From positions 3,968,001-4,032,000 of the forward strand of contig NZ_CP114903.1 of NCBI RefSeq assembly GCF_027497255.1: a DNA stretch of 64,000 nucleotides, written 5' to 3'. Within the stretch, counting starts at the first letter, position 1; each line of letters begins with the position of its first letter. Source of the DNA: Micromonospora sp. WMMD882 (GTDB lineage: Bacteria; Actinomycetota; Actinomycetes; Mycobacteriales; Micromonosporaceae). The notes under the pieces were generated by a model. That model was not told the DNA's origin. It made no database searches and was given only the letters and a program-made list of their open reading frames with translations. The position numbers and the translations under genes are program-made. Below, piece after piece: positions 40,573 to 48,545 of this stretch.

Positions 40573-41691
40573 ATGACGTCACCGACCGCCGTCCGACGAC
40601 CGCCGCCCATCGCCGAGCCGGGCGCGCACCTGTTCCGGACCGGCGGCCCGACGGTCTCGGTCTACCTGAACACCGAGGGCACGGCGCCCAACGCCGCCCA
40701 ACAGGTGGAGCAGCGCTGGCGGACGATGCGCCGCCAACTCACCGACGACGGCGCCCCCGAAGCGGCGCTGGCCGCCGTTGACCCGCTGACCGTCGGCGCG
40801 CACACCAACGGCCGCACGCTGGCCGCGATCGCCGACGCCGACGGGCTGCTCTACCAGGCGCACCTCCCCGAGCCACCGGAGCGCGACCAGGGCACGGTGG
40901 CGGCGCTGCCGTGCCTCGCGCCGCTCGTCGCCGCCACCGGGAAACTCGTCCCGTACGTGGTGGTGGCCACCGACCGGCTCGGAGCGGACCTGCTGGTGGT
41001 GTTGCCGCACGAGCCGGACCGGCACGCTCAGGTCGAGGGGGACGACCTGCACGTGACCCGGTCCGCGCCGGGCGGCTGGTCACAGCGACGTTTCCAGCAG
41101 CGCGCCGAGAACCGGTGGGAATCCAACGCGGGCGAGGTCGCCGACAAGCTGACCCGCCTCGTCGACCGGTACGATCCGCGGCTCGTCGTGGTCAGCGGCG
41201 ACGTCCGGGCCGTACAGTTCCTGCGCGACCAGGTGCCGGACCGGGTGCGCGGGCTGCTGTCCGAGGTGTCGGGCGAGCACAGCAGCCCGGAGGCGGTGCT
41301 GCGCCACGCCGACCAGGTGGTGGAGGCGCACGTCGACGCCGAGCGGGCCACCGTGCTCGCCGACTACGAACGGGAACTCGGCCAGAACGACCGGGCCACC
41401 GAAGGCGCCGCCGACACCCTGGCCGCGCTCAACCGGGGCCAGGTGGACACCCTGCTGCTCGACCCGAGCCGGGTCGGCGACACCCACGCCTGGTACGGCC
41501 CCGGCCCCGCCGAGGTCGCCGACTCCGGAACGGCCCTGCGGACCGCCGGAGTGGCCGGACCACGACGGGGCCCTCTGGTCGACGTGGCGATCCGCGCCGC
41601 GTTGGCCACCGACGCCGCCGTACGGGTGGTGCCGGCCGGCACCGGCCAGGTCGCGCGCACCGGCATCGGCGCCCTGCTCCGCTACGCCTGA
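40573..41691 (+). CDS. Rv2629-family (bacterial aeRF1-like, Balon-related) ribosome factor
   Basis: 372 residues; the ATG follows GGAGGAG. Length and landmarks match M. tuberculosis Rv2629 (about 374 aa) as I recall it: an N-terminal GGPTVSVYLNTEGTAPNAAQ, then LAAIADADGLLYQAHLPEPP, LVPYVVVATDRLGADLLVVL, EVADKLTRLVDRYDPRLVVV, SGDVRAVQFLRDQVPDRVRG, ending GTGQVARTGIGALLRYA. These proteins belong to the bacterial aeRF1-related superfamily that includes Balon, which occupies the ribosomal A site during dormancy. I infer a stress or hibernation role on the ribosome. No GGQ motif is present, so it should not release peptides. Followed by tandem-repeat DNA. Confidence 0.75.
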   Translation: MTSPTAVRRPPPIAEPGAHLFRTGGPTVSVYLNTEGTAPNAAQQVEQRWRTMRRQLTDDGAPEAALAAVDPLTVGAHTNGRTLAAIADADGLLYQAHLPEPPERDQGTVAALPCLAPLVAATGKLVPYVVVATDRLGADLLVVLPHEPDRHAQVEGDDLHVTRSAPGGWSQRRFQQRAENRWESNAGEVADKLTRLVDRYDPRLVVVSGDVRAVQFLRDQVPDRVRGLLSEVSGEHSSPEAVLRHADQVVEAHVDAERATVLADYERELGQNDRATEGAADTLAALNRGQVDTLLLDPSRVGDTHAWYGPGPAEVADSGTALRTAGVAGPRRGPLVDVAIRAALATDAAVRVVPAGTGQVARTGIGALLRYA

Positions 41692-41704
41692 CCGACAGCC
41701 GACC

Positions 41705-42000
41705 CCCGCCCGCAGTCCGCCGACCGCAGTCCGCCGACCGCAGTCCGCCGACCGCAGTCCGCAGTCCGCCGACAGCCGACGCCCGACCGCCGACCGGAGT
41801 CCGGACAGCGTTGCCGCAGATGGTCGGGCGCTGGTCGACACGCAGCGGCTGCCGCCGGCCGGATGCCGGCCTGAGCGCGCAGCGGATGCCGCCGGCCAGA
41901 CGCGCAGCGGAACCCGCCGGCCAGACGCCGGCCCGGGCGCGCAGCGGATGCCGCCGGCGGTCGGGCGCGCAGCGGATGCCGCCGACGGTCGGGCGCAGGT
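41705..42000. repeat. Two short tandem-repeat tracts in an intergenic region
   Basis: At 41716-41785 a 14-bp unit (CAGTCCGCCGACCG) occurs about four times, some copies truncated. At 41860-42000 a roughly 30-bp unit (GCGCGCAGCGGATGCCGCCG) recurs four or more times with changes. The 485-bp gap 41692-42176 has no gene I can support. Confidence 0.75.
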
Positions 42001-42054
42001 CAGGGCTGGTTGCGGTCCGGGTAGTTCCCGGGGACAGAGTCAGATGAGCGGAGC

Positions 42055-42090
42055 CTGTCGAGCTGCCCCAGATCCGGGGCAGCTCGACAG
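42055..42090. terminator. Strong bidirectional hairpin at the end of the tad operon
   Basis: CTGTCGAGCTGCCCC (42055-42069) pairs perfectly with GGGGCAGCTCGACAG (42076-42090) around six bases. It lies 87 bp after the last tad gene (minus strand) and also downstream of the convergent Rv2629-like gene. Confidence 0.85.
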
Positions 42091-42176
42091 CTTCCACTGG
42101 CTCAGTGCCCCACCTGGCCAACCCACCACCGCGTCAGCACTCACCTGGCCGGCCGCCACCCAGCCCGCACCAGAGG

Positions 42177-42602
42177 TCAGCCGCGTACCGGGCCGGCACG
42201 GGATGTGGCGGTGGCCTGACGCGGCAGGCCGGGCACGAGGTCGACTGTCACCTCCGCGGTGGCCAGCAGGTCCAACCCGTCCAGACGGCACCCGATCAAC
42301 CTGGCGTCGTTGGCCGTGGCGAGGTCGGACGCTCGGCGGCACGCGAACTCCTCGCCGCGAAGGCTGACCGACGCGCCGGCCAGGGCGGCGAAGTCCGCCG
42401 CCACCCGGGCCTGCTGCCGGGCGACACGGGCCGCGCCGACCGCCGCCCCGAACAGGCCACCCAGCACGAACACCAGCCCGAGCGCGAGCAGCAGCACACT
42501 CGCTCCACCCTGGTCCGGGCCGTGCTCCGCCCTGCTGAACGCCGCGCCTCCTCCTTCCTCCACGCCATCACCTTCCGTTTCTCGCTTCCTCCACGCCGCC
42601 AC
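42177..42602 (-). CDS. TadE-like / Rv3654c-type protein of the tad locus
   Basis: 141 residues; the GTG at 42602 follows GGAGGAGG at the right spacing. One membrane helix (GASVLLLALGLVFVLGGLFG) precedes ARVARQQARVAADFAALAGA, which is the Rv3654c/'helicase-secretion neighbourhood TadE-like' signature (D-x-A-A-L-A/S). The domain then runs SLRGEEFACRRASDLATAND and ARLIGCRLDGLDLLATAEVT. These proteins are minor pilin-like components of Tad/Flp systems. It is the last gene of the operon, separated from tadE by a very strong inverted repeat (42665-42715). Confidence 0.75.
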   Translation of the reverse strand: MAAWRKRETEGDGVEEGGGAAFSRAEHGPDQGGASVLLLALGLVFVLGGLFGAAVGAARVARQQARVAADFAALAGASVSLRGEEFACRRASDLATANDARLIGCRLDGLDLLATAEVTVDLVPGLPRQATATSRAGPVRG

Positions 42603-42664
42603 CTGTCACCTCCTCCACGTCATCACTTCTCCGGCACACTCACCTGCCGGTCACACCTGAGCCT

Positions 42665-42715
42665 CGGATCTTGGACAGTTTCCGTCGTATACCGACGGAA
42701 ACTGTCCAAGATCCG
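42665..42715. repeat. Perfect 23-bp inverted repeat with 5-base loop
   Basis: Arms 42665-42687 (CGGATCTTGGACAGTTTCCG...) and 42693-42715 are exact reverse complements around TATAC. It sits between tadE and the last tad gene, inside the operon. It can act as a terminator or attenuator that lowers expression of the last gene, or be a dispersed intergenic repeat. No transposase is nearby. Confidence 0.85.
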
Positions 42716-42741
42716 TGTTGACTCAGCGCCGGGGCAGGGGG

Positions 42742-43353
42742 TCACGGGTGCGGTGGGAGGGGGAACGGGTAGCCGGGCTCCACTGCGGCGACCGCCGTGG
42801 CGGTCACCGTGATCCGGGGCAGGTTCGCGCCCAGCGTCCGTACGGGTGCCCGTACGGTCACGGTGACCTGGTCGTCGTCGAGGCGCACCGCCACGTCGGC
42901 CTCCTCCGGTGCAACCCGGGCTCCCGCCGGCGCCCCATTGCCGCCCCGGGAGGCGGCCAGCGCCGCCTCCCGGGCTGCGTCCAGACAGGCGGCCTTCGTG
43001 CTCACGGCGTCCACCGCGGTCAACCCGGCCAGGAGCAGCAGCATCAGCGCCGGCAGACCGGTCGCCAACTCGGCCGTGAACGATCCCCGGTCACCGGCGA
43101 GCGCCCTGGCCGCTCGACATCCGCCCCGCGGGTGGCGGGCCGAACGGCTATCGATCACTCGATGATCAGCAGGCCGGTGGTCAACCCGCCGTCGGTCGGC
43201 GGCCGGGTCGTCAGCCGGCCGGTAATCAGCCGGTGAGCGCCCGGGGACCGAGTCCAAGACCGGCCGGTGATCAGCCGGTGAACGCCCGGCAGCCGGGCCG
43301 AAGGCCGGCCGGTGATCAGCCGGTTGGCGATCGGGCGGCCGGCGCAGGCTCAC
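42742..43353 (-). CDS. tadE: TadE-family pilus assembly protein with a repetitive N-terminal extension
   Basis: 203 residues if started at the GTG that overlaps the DUF4244 stop (GTGA). The conserved part begins near residue 93: GDRGSFTAELATGLPALMLL, LLAGLTAVDAVSTKAACLDA, AREAALAASRGG, the TadE pseudopilin membrane helix with a Glu at +5, followed by a beta domain (ADVAVRLDDDQVTVTVRAPV). The first 85 residues are unlike known TadE proteins and consist of diverging 15-residue repeats (GRSPADHRPV...) encoded by a 45-bp minisatellite. A start closer to the domain is possible, but the overlap argues for translation through the repeats. Confidence 0.75.
   Translation of the reverse strand: MSLRRPPDRQPADHRPAFGPAAGRSPADHRPVLDSVPGRSPADYRPADDPAADRRRVDHRPADHRVIDSRSARHPRGGCRAARALAGDRGSFTAELATGLPALMLLLLAGLTAVDAVSTKAACLDAAREAALAASRGGNGAPAGARVAPEEADVAVRLDDDQVTVTVRAPVRTLGANLPRITVTATAVAAVEPGYPFPLPPHP
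43215..43349 (-). repeat. 45-bp minisatellite inside tadE
   Basis: Three 45-bp units (43215-43259, 43260-43304, 43305-43349), each starting CCGGCCGGT.ATCAGCCGG on the plus strand, abut the stop codon of the DUF4244 gene. The period is a multiple of three, so repeat-number change keeps the tadE frame. Confidence 0.85.
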
Positions 43354-43517
43354 TTGAGCGCCCGGTCGATCACCGCGGTCAAGGCGTTCTGCACGGTCTC
43401 GCTGGTCAGCACCTTCAGCAGCAGGCCCGCGAAGGCGACGGCGGCGAGCGTGCCGACGGCGTACTCAGCGGTGTTCATCCCGGCGTCCCCACGCAGGCGG
43501 GCCATCAGTTTGCGCAC
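43350..43517 (-). CDS. DUF4244 protein, Flp-pilin-like
   Basis: 55 residues. The GTG at 43517 follows AAAGGA. Sequence: VRKLMARLRGDAGMNTAEYA, VGTLAAVAFAGLLLKVLTSE, TVQNALTAVIDRALK. The G-M-N-T-A-E-Y-A motif before a single hydrophobic helix is the prepilin-type N-terminus of Flp/DUF4244 proteins, with the processing site at Gly and Glu at +5. This is the likely major pilin of the Tad system. It sits between tadC and tadE as in other actinobacterial tad operons. No prepilin peptidase gene is in the window. Confidence 0.85.
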   Translation of the reverse strand: MRKLMARLRGDAGMNTAEYAVGTLAAVAFAGLLLKVLTSETVQNALTAVIDRALK

Positions 43518-43542
43518 GTTACGGTCCTTTCTCGAACGGTTG

Positions 43543-44460
43543 TCAGAGCACGTCGCCGAGGACGGCGACGATCACCGGCACCAGGCCGGCGAGAATGAAG
43601 GCCGGCAGGAAGCAGAGCCCCAGCGGCAGCACGATCAGGACGCCTGCCCGGCGGGCCGACGCTTCGGCGGCGGTGACCCGATCGGCACGCAGGTCGTCGG
43701 CGAGACGGGTGAGGGCCCCGGCGAGCGCCGCGCCGCTCTCGGCCGACCGGACGGCAGCGGTGACCAGCCGTTCCGCTCCCGGCACGGAAGCGAGGTGTGC
43801 CCACGCCTCGTCCGGTCCCCCGCCGAGCCGGAGGGTCCGGCCGACCCGTCCGAGCCGATCGGTGAGCGGCCCGCCGATCGTCTCGGCCACCGCGGCCACC
43901 GCCCGGTCGACGGGCGCGCCGGCCCGTAGCGCCGCGGCGAGAAGATCCGCCGCGAGCGGCAGATCAGCGGCCTCGGCACGACGTCGCTCGCGGACGGCCG
44001 GTGACTCGATCCGTCGGAGCAGCCGGTCCGCACCGCCGGCCGCCAGCAGGCCGCCGGCGAGCCCGGACCAACCGCCGACGGCCACAGCGACCGCGATGCC
44101 GACCAGCGCGGCGGTCAGCCGGACGAGGTCGGGTCGTCGCCAGCCACTCGCCGCCCCGGCCGCAACGACGCCGACGAGCCGGCCAAACGACGGGCGATGG
44201 GCGACAAACTGGCGGATCGACGGGCGATGGGCGACAAGCCGGCGGATCGACGGGCGATGGGCGACGAGCCGGCCGATTGACGGGTGACGGGTGACGGGCC
44301 GGCCGAACGACGGGCGGTCGATCAAAGGCTGGTCGCGCAGTGGGCGGTTGGTCTCGAACTGTTCGGACGGCGGGTGCTGGGTGGAAAGCCGGTCGGACCG
44401 AGGGTGGTTGGTGGAAGAAACGCGGTCCGGCAGCGGACGGTTGGTGGGGCGCCTGGACAT
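43543..44460 (-). CDS. tadC: TadC-like type II secretion F-domain protein with a repetitive N-terminus
   Basis: 305 residues; the ATG overlaps the tadB stop (ATGA). The GspF/TadC domain occupies about 130-300: ERRRAEAADLPLAADLLAAA, LRAGAPVDRAVAAVAETIGG, AERLVTAAVRSAESGAALAG, ALTRLADDLRADRVTAAEAS and a final helix pair (LIVLPLGLCFLPAFILAGLV). It should be an inner-membrane platform protein with TadB. The N-terminal 95 residues are not found in typical TadC and contain 10-residue repeats (SIGRLVAHRP, SIRRLVAHRP, SIRQFVAHRP) encoded by a 30-bp minisatellite. Confidence 0.8.
   Translation of the reverse strand: MSRRPTNRPLPDRVSSTNHPRSDRLSTQHPPSEQFETNRPLRDQPLIDRPSFGRPVTRHPSIGRLVAHRPSIRRLVAHRPSIRQFVAHRPSFGRLVGVVAAGAASGWRRPDLVRLTAALVGIAVAVAVGGWSGLAGGLLAAGGADRLLRRIESPAVRERRRAEAADLPLAADLLAAALRAGAPVDRAVAAVAETIGGPLTDRLGRVGRTLRLGGGPDEAWAHLASVPGAERLVTAAVRSAESGAALAGALTRLADDLRADRVTAAEASARRAGVLIVLPLGLCFLPAFILAGLVPVIVAVLGDVL
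44191..44310 (-). repeat. 30-bp minisatellite inside tadC
   Basis: Four 30-bp units (44191-44220, 44221-44250, 44251-44280, 44281-44310), the first three nearly identical (CGGGCGATGGGCGACAAGCC...), the fourth diverged; an even more diverged unit precedes them. Each unit is ten codons and stays in frame. There are no spacers, so this is not a CRISPR array. Confidence 0.88.
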
Positions 44461-46010
44461 CAGCGGGCTCCACCGGGCGCGGCCCCGAGCCGCTCGGCCC
44501 AGAGCAGCCCGACGGTCTGGAGCACGGTGGCGCCCACCGCGCAGGCAGCGCCGACCGGAGTGTGCAGCAGCACCGCCACCGGGTCGACGCCGACGGCGTA
44601 CCCGAGGGCGACGCCACCGAGCGGCAGGGCGGCCAGCAGCCAGGCGGTGGCCCGGGCACCGGCCGCCTGGGCGGCCGCGGCAGCCAACCCCCGGTCCATC
44701 GCCCGCAGGTCGGCCTCGATCCGGTCGATCAGCTCGGCGAGGGGCGCCCCGGTGCGGTCGGCGAGACGGGCGGCGGCCCGGGTCAGTCGGTCGACCCGGT
44801 CCAGACCGGCAGGTCGAGCGTCCCCCCACCGGGTTTCCCGAACACCCGGCCCGTTGCCCCCGTCCGCCGCGCTGAACGGCTGGGGTGAGCCGCTGTCGTG
44901 GGCGAGGGCCACCGGTACCGGCAGCCCGGCCCGCAGGTCGGCCGCGAGCGCGCCGAGTTGGTCCAGGCTGCGGCGGCGGAGCCGATCCGCCAGCGCGGTC
45001 CTCCGGCGGCGCAGCAGGGCGCGGACCCCGAGCGCGGCGTACGCGGCGGCCACCAGGGCGGCGACCGGCCCGGCGAGCACGCCGGCGACGATCGCCCCGA
45101 CGCCGGACGCCAGCACGACGCTGCTCATCGGCGACGCCGCCCAGCGCCGGCCGCCGTGTCCACCGTGCCCCGGTCGGTCATCGCCCCGCCTGTCGCCCGA
45201 AGCCGCCCGCCGGTTGAGGCGAGCGTCCGACACCGCCCGCCGGTCGGAGCGAGCCTCGGACACCGCCCGCCGGTCGGAGCGAGCCTCGGACACCGCCCGC
45301 CGGTCGGAGCGAGCGTCCGACACCGCCCGCTGGCCAGAATGGCCGGCAGGTACCGCCGGGTAGGCAGGGTGACCGTCAGCAGACGTCCGCCGGTCGGGGT
45401 GGCCATCGGGAAGCGTCCGGTGGCCGGGGTGACCGGCAGGAACCGTCGGCCGGTCGCCGTTGGCCGGCGCTGTCCGGTGGTCACGACGCCCGGCGGCGGG
45501 AGCCGCGCCACGGCTTCCGGCTGCCGGTACCCCGCCCGCAGCGGCACCGGCTGGGCTATCCGGTGCCGTCGCTGACCTGGCCAGAGACGCCGGGGCGGAA
45601 CCGCCCTCGTCGGTTTGGTCAGCGCCGAAGGCGCTTCCGTCCGGTCGGGACGCGTCATGACGGCTGGGTGGGCCGGAGGGTGCGGGGCGACCGGTAACCC
45701 GGATCGGCCTCCCTCCCCGACCGCCGGAAAGGTGCCGAACGCTGGTGGCGCGATCCGCGACGCCAGCGGCACCGCCCCATTCAGCCTCCGGATCCCGGGC
45801 GGCAAGCCGCCAGGTCACGCGACGACCGTCGGTGGAAAGGTGGGTCGGGAAACGGGCATCGGTGGGACCGTGGGCAGGGGAATCGTCGGTGGGCGATCGG
45901 GTGGCCGGGAACAGGGCTCGGTGACGGGACCGGACCCGGGCCGTCGGCCAACCGATGACGGCCACGGCGGCCAGCACCAGCAGCAGCACCGGCCAGGCGG
46001 TGGCGGTCAC
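44460..46010 (-). CDS. tadB: TadB-like type II secretion F-domain protein with a long repetitive linker
   Basis: 516 residues; the start overlaps the tadA stop (ATGA). One N-terminal helix (AWPVLLLVLAAVAVIGWPTA) is followed by about 245 residues of low-complexity linker, then two helices (SSVVLASGVGAIVAGVLAGP) and the F domain (RRRRTALADRLRRRSLDQLG, ALAADLRAGLPVPVALAHDS, LTRAAARLADRTGAPLAELI, DRIEADLRAMDRGLAAAAAQ). Usual TadB proteins of this group are near 280-320 residues, so the linker accounts for the excess. It is built from 10-residue repeats (AVSEARSDRR and kin) encoded by a 30-bp minisatellite. Platform protein of the Tad pilus. Confidence 0.82.
   Translation of the reverse strand: MTATAWPVLLLVLAAVAVIGWPTARVRSRHRALFPATRSPTDDSPAHGPTDARFPTHLSTDGRRVTWRLAARDPEAEWGGAAGVADRATSVRHLSGGRGGRPIRVTGRPAPSGPPSRHDASRPDGSAFGADQTDEGGSAPASLARSATAPDSPAGAAAGGVPAAGSRGAAPAAGRRDHRTAPANGDRPTVPAGHPGHRTLPDGHPDRRTSADGHPAYPAVPAGHSGQRAVSDARSDRRAVSEARSDRRAVSEARSDRRAVSDARLNRRAASGDRRGDDRPGHGGHGGRRWAASPMSSVVLASGVGAIVAGVLAGPVAALVAAAYAALGVRALLRRRRTALADRLRRRSLDQLGALAADLRAGLPVPVALAHDSGSPQPFSAADGGNGPGVRETRWGDARPAGLDRVDRLTRAAARLADRTGAPLAELIDRIEADLRAMDRGLAAAAAQAAGARATAWLLAALPLGGVALGYAVGVDPVAVLLHTPVGAACAVGATVLQTVGLLWAERLGAAPGGAR
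45211..45480 (-). repeat. 30-bp minisatellite inside tadB
   Basis: Four nearly identical 30-bp units (45211-45330: CGGTCGGAGCGAGCCTCGGA...) are followed by about five diverged units that keep the 30-bp period up to about 45480. It is in frame with tadB and gives the repeated ten residues AV-S-(D/E)-A-R-S-D-R-R. The gradient from identical to diverged units shows ongoing expansion from one side. Confidence 0.88.
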
Positions 46011-47281
46011 GACGCCGTCCGGGGTGAGGGGGACACGCCGACGTGACGCTCCGGGACCGGGGCGAACGGCTGCGACAGAATCGGCGGCAGCCGCTCACCG
46101 CGCTGTTCGATCAGCGTGCCGAGCGTCCGGGCGGCCAGCCCGAGACCGCGCCCGCGCAGCCAGACCGGCACGACGGTGACCAGACGGTCCGCGTCCGGCA
46201 GCAGGAGGGAGACCGACTCCAGGACCCGGCCGCCTCGGCCCCGCCGCATCTGGAGCACCACCTGGAGAGCGGCGGCCACCTGGGCGTGCAGAGCGGCCCG
46301 GGGCAGGCCGCCGAGCAGGCCCAACGCCTCCAACCGGGCGGGCACGTCGGACGGGGCGTTGGCGTGCAGGGTGCCGGCGCCACCGTCGTGGCCGGTGTTC
46401 AGGGCGGCGAGCAGATCCACGATCTCCCCGCCCCGGCACTCCCCGACCACCAGCCGGTCCGGTCGCATCCGCAGCGCCTGCCGGACCAGGTCACTCAGAC
46501 CGACCGCGCCCGATCCCTCGACGTTGGAGGTGCGGGCCTGTAATCCGACCACGTGCGGATGCACCGGGCGCAGCTCGGCGGCGTCCTCGACCAGCACGAT
46601 CCGCTCGGTGGCGGGCACCAGCCCGAGCAGCGTGTTGAGCAGGGTGGTCTTGCCCGACCCCGTGCCACCGGTGACGAGGTAGGCCAGTCGGGCGGCGACC
46701 ACGGCGGCCAGCAGCGACGCCACCGGCCCGGGCACGGTGCCGTCCTCGACCAGCTCGTCGAGGGTGAACGGACGCTGCCGGAAGGTCCGCAGCGACAGGT
46801 AGGGCCCGCTGGTCGCCACCGGCGGCAGTACGGCGTGCAGCCGGGTGCCGTCGGCGAGCCGGGCGTCCACGTACGGGGACGCGTCGTCGAGCCGCCGGCC
46901 GGCGCCGGACGCGAGCCGTTGCGCCAGCCGGCGTACGTCGTCGACGGTGCCGACCGGGACGGCGACCTGCCGCAGGCCGTCGCCCCGGTCGACCCAGACC
47001 CGGGTGCCGTTCACGAGCACGTCGGTGACCTGCGGATCGGCCAGGAGCGGGCCGAGCGGCCCGGCGCCGACCAGGTCGTCGTGCACCCGACCGGCCATTC
47101 GGAGCACCACCGTGTCGCCGAGCACGGCGGCGGTGGGCTCGGCGCGTACCGCCGCCACGACGGCCGCGGGGGTGACCGGGGTGGCCTCGGCCGCGAAGCG
47201 CTGCCGGACCCGGGCGGAGAGTTCGGGCACCGCGTCGGGGAGACGGCCAGCCGGCGGCCGGCCGGCGGGTGGCGTGGTCAT
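46007..47281 (-). CDS. tadA: TadA/CpaF-type secretion ATPase
   Basis: 424 residues; GAGGGAGACG lies before the ATG. VirB11/CpaF-family hexameric ATPase: N-terminal DLVGAGPLGPLLADPQVTDV and LVNGTRVWVDRGDG, arginine-rich ASPYVDARLADGTRLHAVLP, Walker A VTGGTGSGKTTLLN, Asp box IVLVEDAAELRP, Walker B ALRMRPDRLVVGECRGGE and His box GHDGGAGTLHANAP. It powers assembly of the Flp/Tad pilus. The order ssd-tadA-tadB-tadC-pilin-tadE is that of the actinobacterial locus (Rv3660c-Rv3654c in M. tuberculosis). Confidence 0.92.
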   Translation of the reverse strand: MTTPPAGRPPAGRLPDAVPELSARVRQRFAAEATPVTPAAVVAAVRAEPTAAVLGDTVVLRMAGRVHDDLVGAGPLGPLLADPQVTDVLVNGTRVWVDRGDGLRQVAVPVGTVDDVRRLAQRLASGAGRRLDDASPYVDARLADGTRLHAVLPPVATSGPYLSLRTFRQRPFTLDELVEDGTVPGPVASLLAAVVAARLAYLVTGGTGSGKTTLLNTLLGLVPATERIVLVEDAAELRPVHPHVVGLQARTSNVEGSGAVGLSDLVRQALRMRPDRLVVGECRGGEIVDLLAALNTGHDGGAGTLHANAPSDVPARLEALGLLGGLPRAALHAQVAAALQVVLQMRRGRGGRVLESVSLLLPDADRLVTVVPVWLRGRGLGLAARTLGTLIEQRGERLPPILSQPFAPVPERHVGVSPSPRTAS

Positions 47282-47324
47282 GCGGCGTCTCCCTCGGCCC
47301 AGCGACGACCGGTGGACGAGGTGG

Positions 47325-48431
47325 TCATGCGGCGTCCCCTTCGGCGTGGCGGCGGCCGGTCAGGTCGGCGACGATGCGTTGGCAGAGCGCGGCGAGCGGG
47401 CCGCGGCCCGCCGCTGCCGGGGCTTCGCCGCGTTCCAGGCCGCGGGGGATGGCCGACTCGGGGCGGAGCGTGCCGGCCAGCGGCAGCCCGAGCGAACGGG
47501 CCACCTCGGTGGCCTTGAGCCGACCGGGGGCGGGGCCACGGACGACGACCGACAGGGTGGCGCAGTGCGGCGCGGCGGCGGCGACCACCCGGGTCGCGGC
47601 GGCGGTGGCCCGCAGCTCGGCCGGAACGATCACGAATGCCTGGTCGGCGGCCTGCAGCGCGATCACGGCCGCGTCGTCGAGTTGTCGGGGCAGGTCCACG
47701 ACGACCAGGTCGCGGCCCCGGCGGGCGGCGTCGAGGGTGGCGGCCATCGCCGGGGCCGGCAACGGCAGCAGGTCACCCCGGTCCCAGGAGAGGACGACCA
47801 GGTCACCCCGGTTGGGCAGCGCCTGCACCAGGGCGGGCGGATCGACGCGCCCGTCGGCGTCGGTGAGCGCCGGCCAGCGCAGCCCGGCCAACTGCTCCCA
47901 GCCGAGCACCAGGTCGAGGCCGCCGCCGAGCGGGTCGGCGTCGACCAGCAGGGTACGCAGTCGGGCCCGGGCCGCGGTGACCGCCAGTCCACCGGCGAAG
48001 ACGCTGGCCCCGGCGCCGCCCCGGCCGCCGAGCACCGCGACCACCCGACCGGCGTTCGTGGTGTGGGGTGGCACGGACTCAGCGAACTGGTCGACGATCC
48101 ACGGCTCGGCGGCCGGCAACATGGCGACGTGCTCCGCGCCGATCAGCTCCGCGACCTCCCAGCCCGGGTCGCCCGCGCCCGAGCGGCCCACCAGCACCAG
48201 CCGCGACCTGCGCGGTAGTCGGGCGCGTAGGCAGCCCTGCGCCTGGTCACCGCCGACCAGCACGAGCGGGGCCGGTGTCCAGCGGGATCGCGCTGCCGCC
48301 GGGTCGGCGGCCACCTCGACCTCGGCGCCACCGGCGGCGGCGAGCCGGAGCAGGTCGTCGAGCAGGTCGTCGTCCGAGGTGACGATCAGCGGCAGTCTTC
48401 GACGCGGCCGGACGGCGGTACGGGGTGGCAT
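47325..48431 (-). CDS. ssd: Septum-site-determining/CpaE-like MinD-family ATPase
   Basis: 368 residues from ATG at 48431. The N-terminal part (LIVTSDDDLLDDLLRLAAAG) is a receiver-like domain as in CpaE. The MinD-like domain begins RVVAVLGGRGGAGASVFAGG, a deviant Walker A in which the expected Lys residues are replaced, then LLVDADPLGGGLDLVLGWEQ and DLVVVDLPRQLDDAAVIALQ. This matches Rv3660c (Ssd), a septum-site regulator that heads the tad locus in mycobacteria, and CpaE-type localisers. Role: placing the Tad machinery or modulating division; ATP use is doubtful because of the altered P-loop. It starts 43 bp upstream of tadA. Two DnaA-box-like sites precede it. Confidence 0.85.
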   Translation of the reverse strand: MPPRTAVRPRRRLPLIVTSDDDLLDDLLRLAAAGGAEVEVAADPAAARSRWTPAPLVLVGGDQAQGCLRARLPRRSRLVLVGRSGAGDPGWEVAELIGAEHVAMLPAAEPWIVDQFAESVPPHTTNAGRVVAVLGGRGGAGASVFAGGLAVTAARARLRTLLVDADPLGGGLDLVLGWEQLAGLRWPALTDADGRVDPPALVQALPNRGDLVVLSWDRGDLLPLPAPAMAATLDAARRGRDLVVVDLPRQLDDAAVIALQAADQAFVIVPAELRATAAATRVVAAAAPHCATLSVVVRGPAPGRLKATEVARSLGLPLAGTLRPESAIPRGLERGEAPAAAGRGPLAALCQRIVADLTGRRHAEGDAA

Positions 48432-48517
48432 CGCGGCCTCCAACGGTCGGGCTCGGGGGTGCTGGAGGACGACAGTGCTCCGCCGACCGCCCGATCCGCT
48501 GCCCGTTGACCCGCGCC

Positions 48518-48545
48518 TGTGGACAACTCGACCCCCTGTGGACAA
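48518..48545. promoter_or_regulatory. Two DnaA-box-like 9-mers upstream of ssd
   Basis: TGTGGACAA occurs at 48518-48526 and 48537-48545, each a perfect reverse complement of TTGTCCACA, the actinobacterial DnaA box. They lie 87-114 bp upstream of ssd in the 306-bp divergent gap to the VHL-domain gene (no other feature seen in this gap). DnaA control is inferred. Confidence 0.5.

Noticed and set aside
43215..45480. 30-bp and 45-bp repeats resembling a CRISPR array
   Set aside because: Units are directly abutting without spacers, in frame with tad genes, and no cas genes are present.
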